NCBI GenBank assembly: GCA_937915335.1
Contig: CALDLZ010000240.1
Span: 1-12,847 of the forward strand
Length of the DNA: 12,847 nucleotides
Origin: an uncultured Faecalibacterium sp.
GTDB lineage: Bacteria; Bacillota; Clostridia; Oscillospirales; Ruminococcaceae
Direction of reading: 5' to 3'
Shown: one piece after another, positions 5,365 through 12,847 of the stretch
Layout of the letters: each line of letters begins with the position of its first letter
How positions within the stretch are numbered: position 1 is the stretch's first letter
Translations under genes and position numbers: made by a program
The notes under the pieces: model-generated
What the model saw: the letters and a program-made list of their open reading frames with translations, nothing else
What the model was told of the DNA's origin: nothing
The model's database searches: none

Positions 5365-6462
5365 TTAGAGATTTTCTTCCAAAATATCAGCAATTCGTTC
5401 ACAAGCGTGTCCATCACCGTATGGGTTGCTTGCTTTGCTCATGACTTCATACTCATTCTTATCAGACAGTAGGCGACTGAACTCTTTATAAATGGTTTCC
5501 TCTTCTGTGCCGACCAGTTTTAAAGTGCCAGCGGCAATACCTTCCGGACGTTCTGTGGTATCGCGCATAACCAGAACAGGCTTTCCCAGAGAAGGAGCTT
5601 CTTCCTGAATTCCACCCGAATCAGTCAAAATGAGATAACTGCGGCTCAGGAAGTTGTGGAAGTCCAAGACATCCAAAGGCTCAATGATGTGGATACGATC
5701 ATCATTGCCTAAATACTCGTTGGCAATTTCGCGAACAACCGGATTCATATGAATAGGATAGATTGCCTTAACATCAGGGTGTTCATCCATCACACGGCGG
5801 ATGGCTTTGAACATATGTCGCATAGGTTCACCGAGATTTTCACGGCGGTGTGCAGTAATCATAATGAGGCGGCTATCCATTGCCCATTCCAGTTCGGGAT
5901 GATTATAACTTTCTCGAACAGTAGTCTTGAGCGCATCAATCGCCGTATTGCCCGTAACATAGATACTTTTTGGGTTCTTCCCCTCTTTAAGCAGATTATT
6001 CTTAGAAAGCTCCGTTGGTGCAAAGTTGAATTTGCTGATAATTGAAACAGCCTGTCGATTAAATTCTTCCGGATAGGGGCTGTAAATATTATAGGTGCGC
6101 AGGCCTGCCTCGACATGTCCAACGGGAATCTGCAAGTAGAAGCAAGCCAGCGCGGTTACAAATGTGGTAGAGGTGTCACCATGAACCAGAACAACATCCG
6201 GCTTTTCTTTTTCCAAGACTTCTTTGATGCAGTTCAGAATATTGGTGGTCACATCAAATAGCGTCTGCTTATCTTTCATGATGGAAAGATCGTAGTCCGG
6301 GGTGACAGCAAATGCCTCCAAAACCATATCAAGCATCTGACGGTGCTGACCTGTGACACAGACAACCGTTTGAAGGCTTTTGCGCTTTTTCAATTCATTG
6401 ACAAGCGGGCACATTTTGATGGCTTCTGGTCTTGTGCCGAAAACAAGCATTACTTTCTTCAT
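5365..6462 (-). CDS. wecB: UDP-N-acetylglucosamine 2-epimerase (non-hydrolysing)
   Basis: A 365-residue enzyme that interconverts UDP-GlcNAc and UDP-ManNAc, the precursor of ManNAc-containing surface polymers. Visible signatures: GTRPEAIK (9-16), HGDTST (94-99, with Asp96), HVEAGLRT (116-123, with Glu118), YPEEFNR (130-136, with Glu132), AHRRENLG with His205, and DSGGIQEEA. These match the catalytic and UDP-binding residues of the WecB/MnaA family. The ATG at 6462 is chosen because AGGGAGG lies just before it; a 12-residue longer reading would run through that ribosome binding site and into the flippase gene. The flippase stop is only 1 nt upstream, so translation is probably coupled. The product probably feeds the repeat unit made by this locus. 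Confidence 0.93.
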   Translation of the reverse strand: MKKVMLVFGTRPEAIKMCPLVNELKKRKSLQTVVCVTGQHRQMLDMVLEAFAVTPDYDLSIMKDKQTLFDVTTNILNCIKEVLEKEKPDVVLVHGDTSTTFVTALACFYLQIPVGHVEAGLRTYNIYSPYPEEFNRQAVSIISKFNFAPTELSKNNLLKEGKNPKSIYVTGNTAIDALKTTVRESYNHPELEWAMDSRLIMITAHRRENLGEPMRHMFKAIRRVMDEHPDVKAIYPIHMNPVVREIANEYLGNDDRIHIIEPLDVLDFHNFLSRSYLILTDSGGIQEEAPSLGKPVLVMRDTTERPEGIAAGTLKLVGTEEETIYKEFSRLLSDKNEYEVMSKASNPYGDGHACERIADILEENL

Positions 6463-6463
6463 T

Positions 6464-7720
6464 TTAATTTCCTCCCTGTTTCGCTTTTTTAACACCAAAG
6501 TACAGCAATATTGTCAAGCTTGCTTCACCGATTGGTGCTGCAACGGAAACGCCATAAATACCAAAGATTACACCTAACAGAATATTCAGTCCAACCGTTA
6601 TCAGTGATCCAATCGTAAACGCATGACTGTACAGCTTCTGATTGCCGCTGGCGACCAAAAATTGTATCCCCATAAAGTTGTTGATTACACTGAACAACAT
6701 CCAAAGAACGAGCGGAATTATAATTGCAGAATATTCAAGATAGTCCTTGCCAAATGCAATCAGAATCAGTTGTTTCCGAAGAAGTATAATTGCAAGTCCT
6801 GCCAATGCAAACGCCGGAGTTACAAGTGTTGCAGCGGCAGTCACTGTTTTGCGCCCATTTTCAAATGACTTTGAAAAACGAACGCTAATGTGCGGATAAA
6901 GAGCTTGACTGATTGGGCTGAAAAATAGCACCATAATATATGGGACTTTATAAATTGCCGAGTAGATTCCAACAGCACTGGAAGTTGCAACTGCTCCCAG
7001 AACAGTTGTTCCGATGCCACTGAAAATCTTTGACATTGCCTGCGAAATAAAAAGATACCAACCATCTTTGATTTCGCTAATGGCATCTGGAATCCTGCAT
7101 AGCTTTACTTTTAAGCCATATTTTTTCCGCGCCAGCAAGATTCCCAGAGCAGCGGAAAGCAGGAACGTTATAGCGTAGCAAATACAATACAGATACAGGT
7201 GATTTTCGCTGTGTACCAACGCAAAAACCATCAGCACCGAGAACAAGCGCGACACTGCATTGATAATAGCAATTAACTTCATGTCCTGCTTGCCTTGAAA
7301 AAGCCATGTGAGCTGAAATGCAACACCCAGAATAATTAGAAAGAGAATGTTCATGCTGATATACTGTGCTCTGCTTACATGCAGCGCTGCACTCAGTATA
7401 TTCATCGTCAAAAAAGTTCCGCATAAGAGAAGAATTCGTGCTGTAATGATTCTGCTGTACAGCTCTTGCAGGCCATCATCACCATGAATGGAAACTTTAC
7501 GAGCACCTGTAAATCCAAAGCCATATTCTACGATTACTTGGAAGTATGTAATCCAGTTGAGCGCAAGAGAGAAAACACCATAATTTGACGTTCCGAGTAT
7601 GCGCGTAATATATGGAAGAGTCAGAAGGGGAACGATAGTATTGAACACCTGCAAGATGATTAACCATGCGCTATTGGCTAAAACTTTTGATTTCAGCAAG
7701 TCTGCTAATTTTTTATTCAT
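6464..7720 (-). CDS. wzx: Wzx-type polysaccharide repeat-unit flippase
   Basis: A 418-residue, very hydrophobic membrane protein with about a dozen predicted transmembrane helices over its whole length. The N-terminus (ANSAWLIILQVFNTIVPLLTLPYITR followed by ILGTSNYGVFS) has the layout of the RfbX/Wzx branch of the MOP exporter superfamily, which move undecaprenyl-linked repeat units across the cytoplasmic membrane. The small cytoplasmic loops are positively charged, as in this family. GGAG lies 7 nt before the ATG at 7720. The start overlaps the stop of the pyruvyl transferase by 8 nt, and its own stop is 1 nt before the epimerase start, so it is firmly inside the operon. Substrate specificity cannot be read from the sequence. 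Confidence 0.9.
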   Translation of the reverse strand: MNKKLADLLKSKVLANSAWLIILQVFNTIVPLLTLPYITRILGTSNYGVFSLALNWITYFQVIVEYGFGFTGARKVSIHGDDGLQELYSRIITARILLLCGTFLTMNILSAALHVSRAQYISMNILFLIILGVAFQLTWLFQGKQDMKLIAIINAVSRLFSVLMVFALVHSENHLYLYCICYAITFLLSAALGILLARKKYGLKVKLCRIPDAISEIKDGWYLFISQAMSKIFSGIGTTVLGAVATSSAVGIYSAIYKVPYIMVLFFSPISQALYPHISVRFSKSFENGRKTVTAAATLVTPAFALAGLAIILLRKQLILIAFGKDYLEYSAIIIPLVLWMLFSVINNFMGIQFLVASGNQKLYSHAFTIGSLITVGLNILLGVIFGIYGVSVAAPIGEASLTILLYFGVKKAKQGGN

Positions 7721-8804
7721 TTAATATCTCCAAAAACTTGGCTGCGGATTTTCTTATTTCTTCCATCTGGCAATCAATTTCTTTATAATTCAAAGTGCTG
7801 CATATTTTCAGGGGATCTTCAACATTCTGATATGCGGCAGCTGCACCAACACTTTCCAGCAAGCCTTTTTTGCGGGTATCGTGCCGATTTTGCTTTGTGT
7901 CCAAACAAGAAAACTGCTTATGGAAAACCAAAGAAAAGAGTGTGCCATGAAAAGAATCTGTGCAGACATAAGAAGAGTTGGCAATCAAATTCACAAACTC
8001 CCCCGGTCCGGCATCAAAAATTGTTCCTTTTCGGAAGCTATTCGGGCCAAATCTTGCATTGATTACTTTCAGCTCTAAGCCGCGATCTTTTGCAATTTTT
8101 TGCGCAATCGCAAATTCTTCACGGAACAGTTTTTTATGAAGGAAGTAGCAAATCAGATACGGCTTTCCAGATGGCTTATTCAACATATTGTTCCAAGCAT
8201 CGGCTCGCAGCAGCATAACAGGGTCGCACACAACAGATAACCGTGCCACCATTTCCGTATCAAACTTTCCGATGTCTTTCTGTTCGCGAATCGAGATTTT
8301 TGAAAAGTCATCCAAATAGCACTGAATCTTCCGTATATCATCTGGTGAAGCGTTGCCCGTACTGGCCGCATACGCGATTTTTTTAGCTGTTGTTTGGAAC
8401 GGATACAAGAACGCCATCTCAAAATCGTCAATATTGGGGTTCAGCACTTGATCACTACCAGAAACAATTACATCGTATTTGTTTTCTTCAATGTATTTTT
8501 GCAATGCCTCCACCGTGGAAAAATGCGGTGTTAGATGAAGATTTTTTTGACAGAAGATTGCAAATCGGGCATGCTTTTTTCGGATGCTGCGTGCGAACGG
8601 AAGAAGACAGATATTTGCAACCGCAGTTTTGACAGAGATTCCATGTTTTACAATGTCATTGTTTTTTTTCTGCTTTTCACTGACAAAATCAAAAACGGTA
8701 ACATCATACCCTCGCTGAGACAAATACGTCTGCAACGCATAGCACTGAAGCACTGCACCATAGTTCTGCGCAAAATGGTATGTAATAATTCCAACTTTTT
8801 TCAT
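7713..8804 (-). CDS. Polysaccharide pyruvyl transferase family protein
   Basis: A 363-residue protein of the family (Pfam PS_pyruv_trans) that adds pyruvate ketals from phosphoenolpyruvate to sugars, as in CsaB or WcaK. Evidence: the N-terminal KKVGIITYHFAQNYGAVLQ block with NYGAVLQ (14-20), the conserved VSGSDQVLNP block (GSDQ at 116-119), and the C-terminal CTDSFHGTLFS block (SFHG at 284-287), all in family order and spacing. The ATG at 8804 is chosen because the alignment-like N-terminus starts there, a GGGAGAAG ribosome binding site precedes it, and it overlaps the previous stop as ATGA (8804-8801). A 37-residue longer reading would lie inside the neighbouring gene. Pairing with the iron-sulfur F420-beta-like gene is common in polysaccharide clusters. 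It would give the polymer a negative charge. Confidence 0.88.
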   Translation of the reverse strand: MKKVGIITYHFAQNYGAVLQCYALQTYLSQRGYDVTVFDFVSEKQKKNNDIVKHGISVKTAVANICLLPFARSIRKKHARFAIFCQKNLHLTPHFSTVEALQKYIEENKYDVIVSGSDQVLNPNIDDFEMAFLYPFQTTAKKIAYAASTGNASPDDIRKIQCYLDDFSKISIREQKDIGKFDTEMVARLSVVCDPVMLLRADAWNNMLNKPSGKPYLICYFLHKKLFREEFAIAQKIAKDRGLELKVINARFGPNSFRKGTIFDAGPGEFVNLIANSSYVCTDSFHGTLFSLVFHKQFSCLDTKQNRHDTRKKGLLESVGAAAAYQNVEDPLKICSTLNYKEIDCQMEEIRKSAAKFLEILNE

Positions 8805-9919
8805 TTTCTTCTCCCTGTAAAGAGCCGTTTGATATAATACTTCCAGCAGCAAAGGACTGTAACAGATTTGGGTGGAATCCCACTGCACAACAGCTTGTAG
8901 CTCCAATCCCTGCATTTAGGACGTTTAATGGGATGATGATAGGGAACATTGTGTTCCAATGCCGCTTTGGGATCAATTTTTCCGACTAAAAAACTATTTG
9001 TTCTTTCCAGAAAGTTTTCGGCTTTTGCGGTATTGCAGAGCAAAACCGAACACCCGCGCTTTATGTCTAGCCCATCAATATCCGTTTTCCATAAATCGCC
9101 TGCTGTAAAATCGGCAGTTCGTGCCGCATTTGCATACTGGCAGCTGTAACAGGATTCCCTCAAAAAAATCTGCCGTTGAAAAGACAGCGAAAGTGGGTCT
9201 TCCTCACCAATCAAATACACTGCCTTGCCATTCTTGAATTCATAGCGGTTCAGATAATTCCGGCCAACATAGCGGTCTTTTGAACGGAAAACATGGTTTT
9301 TAACGGGTGAACCATATTTTGCAGCCGTTTCCATATAAAATTTTTCGATAACGGTTTTGCTCGGAACGCCTTGACACAGAATCTCAAATGTAAGCAAATT
9401 TTTGCGGTTTACGCCACGAAGATTCTGAATTGCCGCAACCATGCAGGGAGTACCGGAAACCAACGTAAGGCCGTTTTGTGTGCTTACAATGATTTCGTGA
9501 TATGCTTCTTCCGAAATAGAGCACTGATAGTATTTAGAGCCAGTCAATTTATTCAGTTCATCCAGAGTCGTTGCTTTTTGATAGCAGAGCTTTGTACCCA
9601 AATCTTCCACTCCGAAGACTGTGCCATTTTGTTCCAACATACTTCGTGCGATACCATAGAATGCACCACCGGAGGCACAGTGTTGTAATGCCATTTTATC
9701 TTTCAGCTGCACTGCATAGCAGTCAACAAGATTTCCAGCTATGGGCTTATTTAATGACGGGCAGACCTTGTTGCACAGGTTGCAATTCACACACAGAGTA
9801 TCGTTCACTTCCGGACAAAGAAAACCTTCAATTGATTCCGTCATTTCGATTGCTTGCTTCGGACAGCTATAAGCGCAGACTCCACAACCCGTACAGTTTT
9901 CTTTTTTACAATTCAGCAT
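8801..9919 (-). CDS. Iron-sulfur F420 hydrogenase/dehydrogenase beta-subunit-like protein
   Basis: A 372-residue protein. The N-terminal ferredoxin part has two full four-cysteine clusters: Cys9, Cys12, Cys15, Cys19 followed by Pro, and Cys43, Cys46, Cys49, Cys53 followed by Pro, so two [4Fe-4S] centres. The remainder (SGGAFYGIARSML, VSGTPCMVAAIQNL, CQGVPS, CYSCQYANAARTADFTAGDLW) matches the coenzyme F420 hydrogenase/dehydrogenase beta-subunit C-terminal family. Members in bacteria that lack F420 occur in polysaccharide clusters next to pyruvyl transferases; their reaction is not established, and a redox step on a sugar or cofactor is only inference. The ATG at 9919 follows the polymerase stop by 17 nt with an AAGAAAGAG-like ribosome binding site, and its stop overlaps the pyruvyl transferase start. 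Confidence 0.88.
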   Translation of the reverse strand: MLNCKKENCTGCGVCAYSCPKQAIEMTESIEGFLCPEVNDTLCVNCNLCNKVCPSLNKPIAGNLVDCYAVQLKDKMALQHCASGGAFYGIARSMLEQNGTVFGVEDLGTKLCYQKATTLDELNKLTGSKYYQCSISEEAYHEIIVSTQNGLTLVSGTPCMVAAIQNLRGVNRKNLLTFEILCQGVPSKTVIEKFYMETAAKYGSPVKNHVFRSKDRYVGRNYLNRYEFKNGKAVYLIGEEDPLSLSFQRQIFLRESCYSCQYANAARTADFTAGDLWKTDIDGLDIKRGCSVLLCNTAKAENFLERTNSFLVGKIDPKAALEHNVPYHHPIKRPKCRDWSYKLLCSGIPPKSVTVLCCWKYYIKRLFTGRRK

Positions 9920-9936
9920 ATAGTCGCTCTTTCTTG

Positions 9937-11217
9937 TTAACGATGTATAACAATACGTACCATTCGACCATTGAAAAGTTGAACCATAAGGCTGATAGAG
10001 ACAAGTATAACAATCAGAATAAGATAGACATCCATACTTTGCGTTAAAAGAACCATCGCTAAGATAAGTCCAATAGACTTCGTGTCTACATCCTTTGACC
10101 GGTCAATCATATTGCAAATCCAAATCAGCAAAATAATTCCAACCGCAAATCCCCAAGAGCCAAAATTACAGATTGTCATCTCCAATAGAGATGGCGTTGT
10201 ACCTGCTGGCAGATTGTGAATGTTTAAATTCAATATTGAACCGGTCAGGTACATATAATGTGGATATGGTTTGCTAGGCCACAATTTTCGCGGAATAAAA
10301 GCACCAACCAAACTTAAAAATGTCTCTCCGCGATACTCCAAAATACGTTCATTGCGAATGATTTCCTTGTTGATTACATACTTGATAACATCATCACGCC
10401 CGAAATCAACTCGTAGCATATCGTAAATACTCGATGATGATGTTTCCGCCATTGGTCTAATTACTGCTAAATAAAAAATAGAGAAGCCAATCAATACAAC
10501 TCCCAATATTGGTAATGCTCTGTATATTTTCTTTCGCCCCTCGACACTGATGTCCAAGTTCACTGTATAGAATATAAATAAGAGCAAAATATTGGCGAGC
10601 ATAAATCGCTTTCCCGATATCCAGACAATTGCCGCCGAGTAAAAAAGTGTTAGAATGATTTTTTTAATGGTTAGATTTTCTTTAAAGAGTGTGCCAAAGT
10701 AAACAACCATGCTTATCAACATACATGGTGTCATAAGAGCCATTTTGTTCGATTCCGTTAATCCTCTTGCACTCGAAACGGCATAAACCGCATAATATTT
10801 CCATGAGCCTGTTAACGCGATATAAATGACAGGGAGAAAAATCAAAATAGTTGAAATGACTCTGTTGTCACACAGAATTGAAGTCAACGAATTATACGGT
10901 GCTAAAACTATTCCCCGACTTTTTCGTCCGCAAAACACATAAAGAAGGATAATGCACAGCATAATATATAAATCATATATTATACCAACCTGTTCATTGT
11001 GCATGGGCTCAATGAATGGTTTATACCAATAAGCCGTTTTATACTGTGGTAGTCCAACCGTATAGTTCAAAATGATGGGAAGAACGCAGAACACGTAAAG
11101 AACAACGATCACATAGTTTGCTACAGAACAATTCTCTCTGAATACGATACGCTTATACGCCAACAAAACGATTCCTGTTGTGGCTAAAATCAGAAACCAA
11201 TCAAAAAAGAAGTCCAT
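9937..11217 (-). CDS. wzy: Wzy-type O-antigen/capsule polymerase
   Basis: A 426-residue integral membrane protein with about eleven or twelve hydrophobic helices and one large outside loop. The loop region contains AFIPRKLWPSKPYP (IPRKLWP at 308-314), a pattern I know from the O-antigen polysaccharide polymerase Wzy family, preceded by RPMAETSSSSIYDMLR. Wzy joins lipid-linked repeat units on the outer face of the membrane after Wzx has moved them. The ATG at 11217, 1 nt after the glycosyltransferase stop (TAA, T, ATG), is preferred; a TTG at 11229 would add four residues and overlap the preceding gene. Base composition is clearly more AT-rich than glmM or the mobilisation genes, usual for polymerases in variable surface loci. 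Confidence 0.82.
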   Translation of the reverse strand: MDFFFDWFLILATTGIVLLAYKRIVFRENCSVANYVIVVLYVFCVLPIILNYTVGLPQYKTAYWYKPFIEPMHNEQVGIIYDLYIMLCIILLYVFCGRKSRGIVLAPYNSLTSILCDNRVISTILIFLPVIYIALTGSWKYYAVYAVSSARGLTESNKMALMTPCMLISMVVYFGTLFKENLTIKKIILTLFYSAAIVWISGKRFMLANILLLFIFYTVNLDISVEGRKKIYRALPILGVVLIGFSIFYLAVIRPMAETSSSSIYDMLRVDFGRDDVIKYVINKEIIRNERILEYRGETFLSLVGAFIPRKLWPSKPYPHYMYLTGSILNLNIHNLPAGTTPSLLEMTICNFGSWGFAVGIILLIWICNMIDRSKDVDTKSIGLILAMVLLTQSMDVYLILIVILVSISLMVQLFNGRMVRIVIHR

Positions 11218-11218
11218 A

Positions 11219-12316
11219 TTATTTTTCAATCTTTCCCATCAATTTTTTCATCGTCTTTAGATTATCTGTTCCGGCAAAGAATTTTTTGGCATTTTTAGAA
11301 TAGGTATTATAATCCGCTTCGATTTTCCGAATCGCATGAATGATATTGTCTGACTTCAGTTCCATACATTCGGCTGCACCAGCGTTGCCAACAGTATTTT
11401 TTAGACCCGGAATGTCATTTGCTAGCATCGGGATGCCGAAGCCGGAGTATTCGTAGATTTTATTCGGCGCACAGAATACTTTATTCAGAGCGTCATTGCG
11501 ATAAAAAACAATGCCAATGTGTGCGTAGCTGGTGATTTCCAAATGATACGGTGCAGGGATATAGCTTACATACTCAACATCGCTGTAGATCGTTTTGATT
11601 TTGTCTACGCTATGGTATTTATCAATTCCCATCAGCAGCAGGGTATACCCGGCATCCATCGTCCGCAATGCTTTGGCGACTTCCAAAATCTCGTCAGTGT
11701 TCTGCAAGATTCCTTGATACAGAACAACTTTTTTGTCTTTGATTCGTTCAACAACTGCTTTTGTTTCAGGAATCGAAGGTTCATGGCGTCGGTCGGTGAT
11801 CTGATTGTATGGCTTGTTCGGGAACACATACGGCACTTCCGTAAGGTTCCACCATGAACGCATGATGTAGCCGCGAGTTTCCTCGCAAACCGTCACAGCG
11901 GCTGCATTCTGCGCAAGATTTTTCAGCAGTTTTACTTTCTGTGGGCAGTCATCCAGCAGTTCTAGCAGAGAGAGCACATACTTCTTTCCGTTCAATGCAC
12001 CCTTCATGGGGAGTGCGCTTTCTGCGGTTCCAAACCAAAGCATTGTATCTTCCGGATACTGCTTCAGGGCGTTCAACACCCCGCAGCGGAATTTATACCA
12101 ATCCTGCAACTTTTCAACTTTGGAACTTGCTACATCTTTGATCTCAGCGACCTTATGGCAGGGAATATTCTCTTTTGCAAGAAGTTTTAAGGCGCTTTCG
12201 TTCGATGTTCCATACAGCACTTCCACATCATAGCCAAGGTCTTTCAGCATACGAATCTGTGAAATGCAGGGGGGATAATAGTGCAGCTGTGTCTTTACGA
12301 TATATAAAATTTTCAT
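11219..12316 (-). CDS. Glycosyltransferase, probable GT-B fold (GT4-like)
   Basis: A 365-residue cytoplasmic or membrane-associated enzyme that would add one sugar to the growing lipid-linked repeat unit. Residues 1-30 (MKILYIVKTQLHYYPP and following) have the first beta-strand of a GT-B N-terminal domain. The nucleotide-sugar side shows VVLYQGILQNTDEILEVA and then CAPNKIYEYSGFGIPML (282-298), with Lys286 and Glu289 placed like the donor-binding residues of GT4 enzymes, followed by ANDIPGL. Sugar and linkage cannot be told from the sequence. The ATG at 12316 is chosen for its AGGAGT ribosome binding site, which overlaps the preceding stop; a 23-residue extension would lie in the upstream gene. 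The gap to the upstream glycosyltransferase is 7 nt and to the polymerase 1 nt. Confidence 0.82.
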   Translation of the reverse strand: MKILYIVKTQLHYYPPCISQIRMLKDLGYDVEVLYGTSNESALKLLAKENIPCHKVAEIKDVASSKVEKLQDWYKFRCGVLNALKQYPEDTMLWFGTAESALPMKGALNGKKYVLSLLELLDDCPQKVKLLKNLAQNAAAVTVCEETRGYIMRSWWNLTEVPYVFPNKPYNQITDRRHEPSIPETKAVVERIKDKKVVLYQGILQNTDEILEVAKALRTMDAGYTLLLMGIDKYHSVDKIKTIYSDVEYVSYIPAPYHLEITSYAHIGIVFYRNDALNKVFCAPNKIYEYSGFGIPMLANDIPGLKNTVGNAGAAECMELKSDNIIHAIRKIEADYNTYSKNAKKFFAGTDNLKTMKKLMGKIEK

Positions 12317-12323
12317 AGTAACA

Positions 12324-12847
12324 TTACTCCTGTTTGTTAATCGAACTTTTATAAAGTTCTTCCAACTTTCGTGCTTCGGTTTCAATGTTGTAACCAGCTT
12401 TGGTCAACGCCTCAATGCCCTCATCACTGCGTGGCTGAGCAGCATATTTTAAGATTTCTTTTGCCCACTCATCCGCTGATTTCTGGATAGAAAGGAAATG
12501 CACGTTGGATGTCATGGCACAGCGATGGTCTACATTTTCCGAAATCAGACAAGGCAAATTTGCTGCCTGCGCTTCAATCGAAACCACGGGAAGACCTTCA
12601 TAAAAAGACGGCAGAATAAAGACATCCATCGCCTGATAAAATTCATTCGTATTTGTTACATTGCCGGTAAGTACAACTAAATCTTCCAGATGAAGCTCTT
12701 TTATTTTTTCAAGAATTTCATCCCGCAGTTCACCGTCTCCTACCAGCAGAAACTTAGTTCCCGGATCGATTTTTCTTACGGCATCAAAAATCTCTAAAAC
12801 GAAAAAGTGGTTTTTTGGGGGGGAAAATCGGCCAATATGGCCGATGC
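12324..12847 (-). CDS. Glycosyltransferase family 4, C-terminal part, cut by the window edge
   Basis: The frame is open from the right edge to the TAA at 12326-12324, giving 173 visible residues; the start lies beyond the window. The visible part is the GT-B C-terminal domain: GHIGRFSPPKNHFF at the edge, then LLVGDGELRDEI, and FYQAMDVFILPSFYEGLPVV, which includes the EX7E motif (EGLPVVSIE) that binds the donor nucleotide sugar. The ATG at 12629 is internal, not the start. A run of seven G at the right end (12817-12823) does not break the frame. The gene is the most upstream visible member of the polysaccharide operon, so the operon promoter lies outside the window. Confidence 0.88.
   Translation of the reverse strand, partial: IGHIGRFSPPKNHFFVLEIFDAVRKIDPGTKFLLVGDGELRDEILEKIKELHLEDLVVLTGNVTNTNEFYQAMDVFILPSFYEGLPVVSIEAQAANLPCLISENVDHRCAMTSNVHFLSIQKSADEWAKEILKYAAQPRSDEGIEALTKAGYNIETEARKLEELYKSSINKQE

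Noticed and set aside
6463..6498. Longer N-terminus for the UDP-GlcNAc 2-epimerase
   Set aside because: The extra residues would be encoded by the flippase 3' end and the ribosome binding site itself; the family N-terminus begins at the later ATG (6462).
8805..8915. Longer N-terminus for the pyruvyl transferase
   Set aside because: It would lie inside the iron-sulfur protein gene, while the ATG at 8804 has a ribosome binding site and the usual family start.
12817..12823. Run of seven G near the right edge as a possible frameshift error
   Set aside because: The reading frame stays open through it and gives the expected GRFSPPKNHFF block of a GT4 enzyme, so the base count appears correct.

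Overview
The window looks like chromosomal DNA of a low-to-medium GC Gram-positive gut bacterium in the Clostridia (Oscillospiraceae or Lachnospiraceae type). This rests on the style of the mobilisation proteins, strong AGGAGG-type ribosome binding sites, and the mix of a GC-richer mobile-element segment with AT-richer surface-polysaccharide genes. The species cannot be fixed from the sequence alone.

Left part (1-3002) is the end of a conjugative or mobilisable element. On the + strand it carries the tail of a large element protein (probably the helicase/methylase protein common in such elements), a MobC-like relaxosome protein overlapping it by ATGA, and a complete MOBP-type relaxase with its histidine motif. 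On the - strand between mobC and the relaxase lies a small zinc-ribbon gene that is broken by a frameshift. Its N-terminal half (four cysteines) is in a different frame from its C-terminal half, so a simple ORF scan hides it. After the relaxase come a perfect 16-bp terminator hairpin and a 150-bp segment dense in inverted and direct repeats, ending in a 20-bp perfect palindrome next to a CCTG|C sequence; this is a candidate oriT. A small AT-hook plus coiled-coil protein on the - strand faces the relaxase; its promoter is overlapped by a perfect 11-bp inverted repeat.

Right part (3069-12847) is entirely on the - strand and reads from right to left: a glycosyltransferase cut by the window edge, a second glycosyltransferase, a Wzy-type polymerase, an iron-sulfur F420 hydrogenase/dehydrogenase beta-subunit-like protein, a polysaccharide pyruvyl transferase, a Wzx-type flippase, a UDP-GlcNAc 2-epimerase, then after a 140-bp structured gap a phosphoglucosamine mutase and an unnamed protein that appears to have a nucleotide-cyclase-like fold. 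The first seven overlap or nearly touch (gaps of 1-17 nt or short overlaps), so they look like one operon for a Wzx/Wzy-type capsule or exopolysaccharide. GlmM and the epimerase would supply UDP-GlcNAc and UDP-ManNAc, the glycosyltransferases build the repeat unit on a lipid carrier, the pyruvyl transferase decorates it, Wzx flips it and Wzy polymerises it.

The most interesting points are the hidden frameshifted zinc-ribbon gene, the oriT candidate, the operator over the AT-hook gene's promoter, the orphan cyclase-fold protein, and the position of a polysaccharide locus directly beside a mobilisation module. I do not see proof of a wholly new system.
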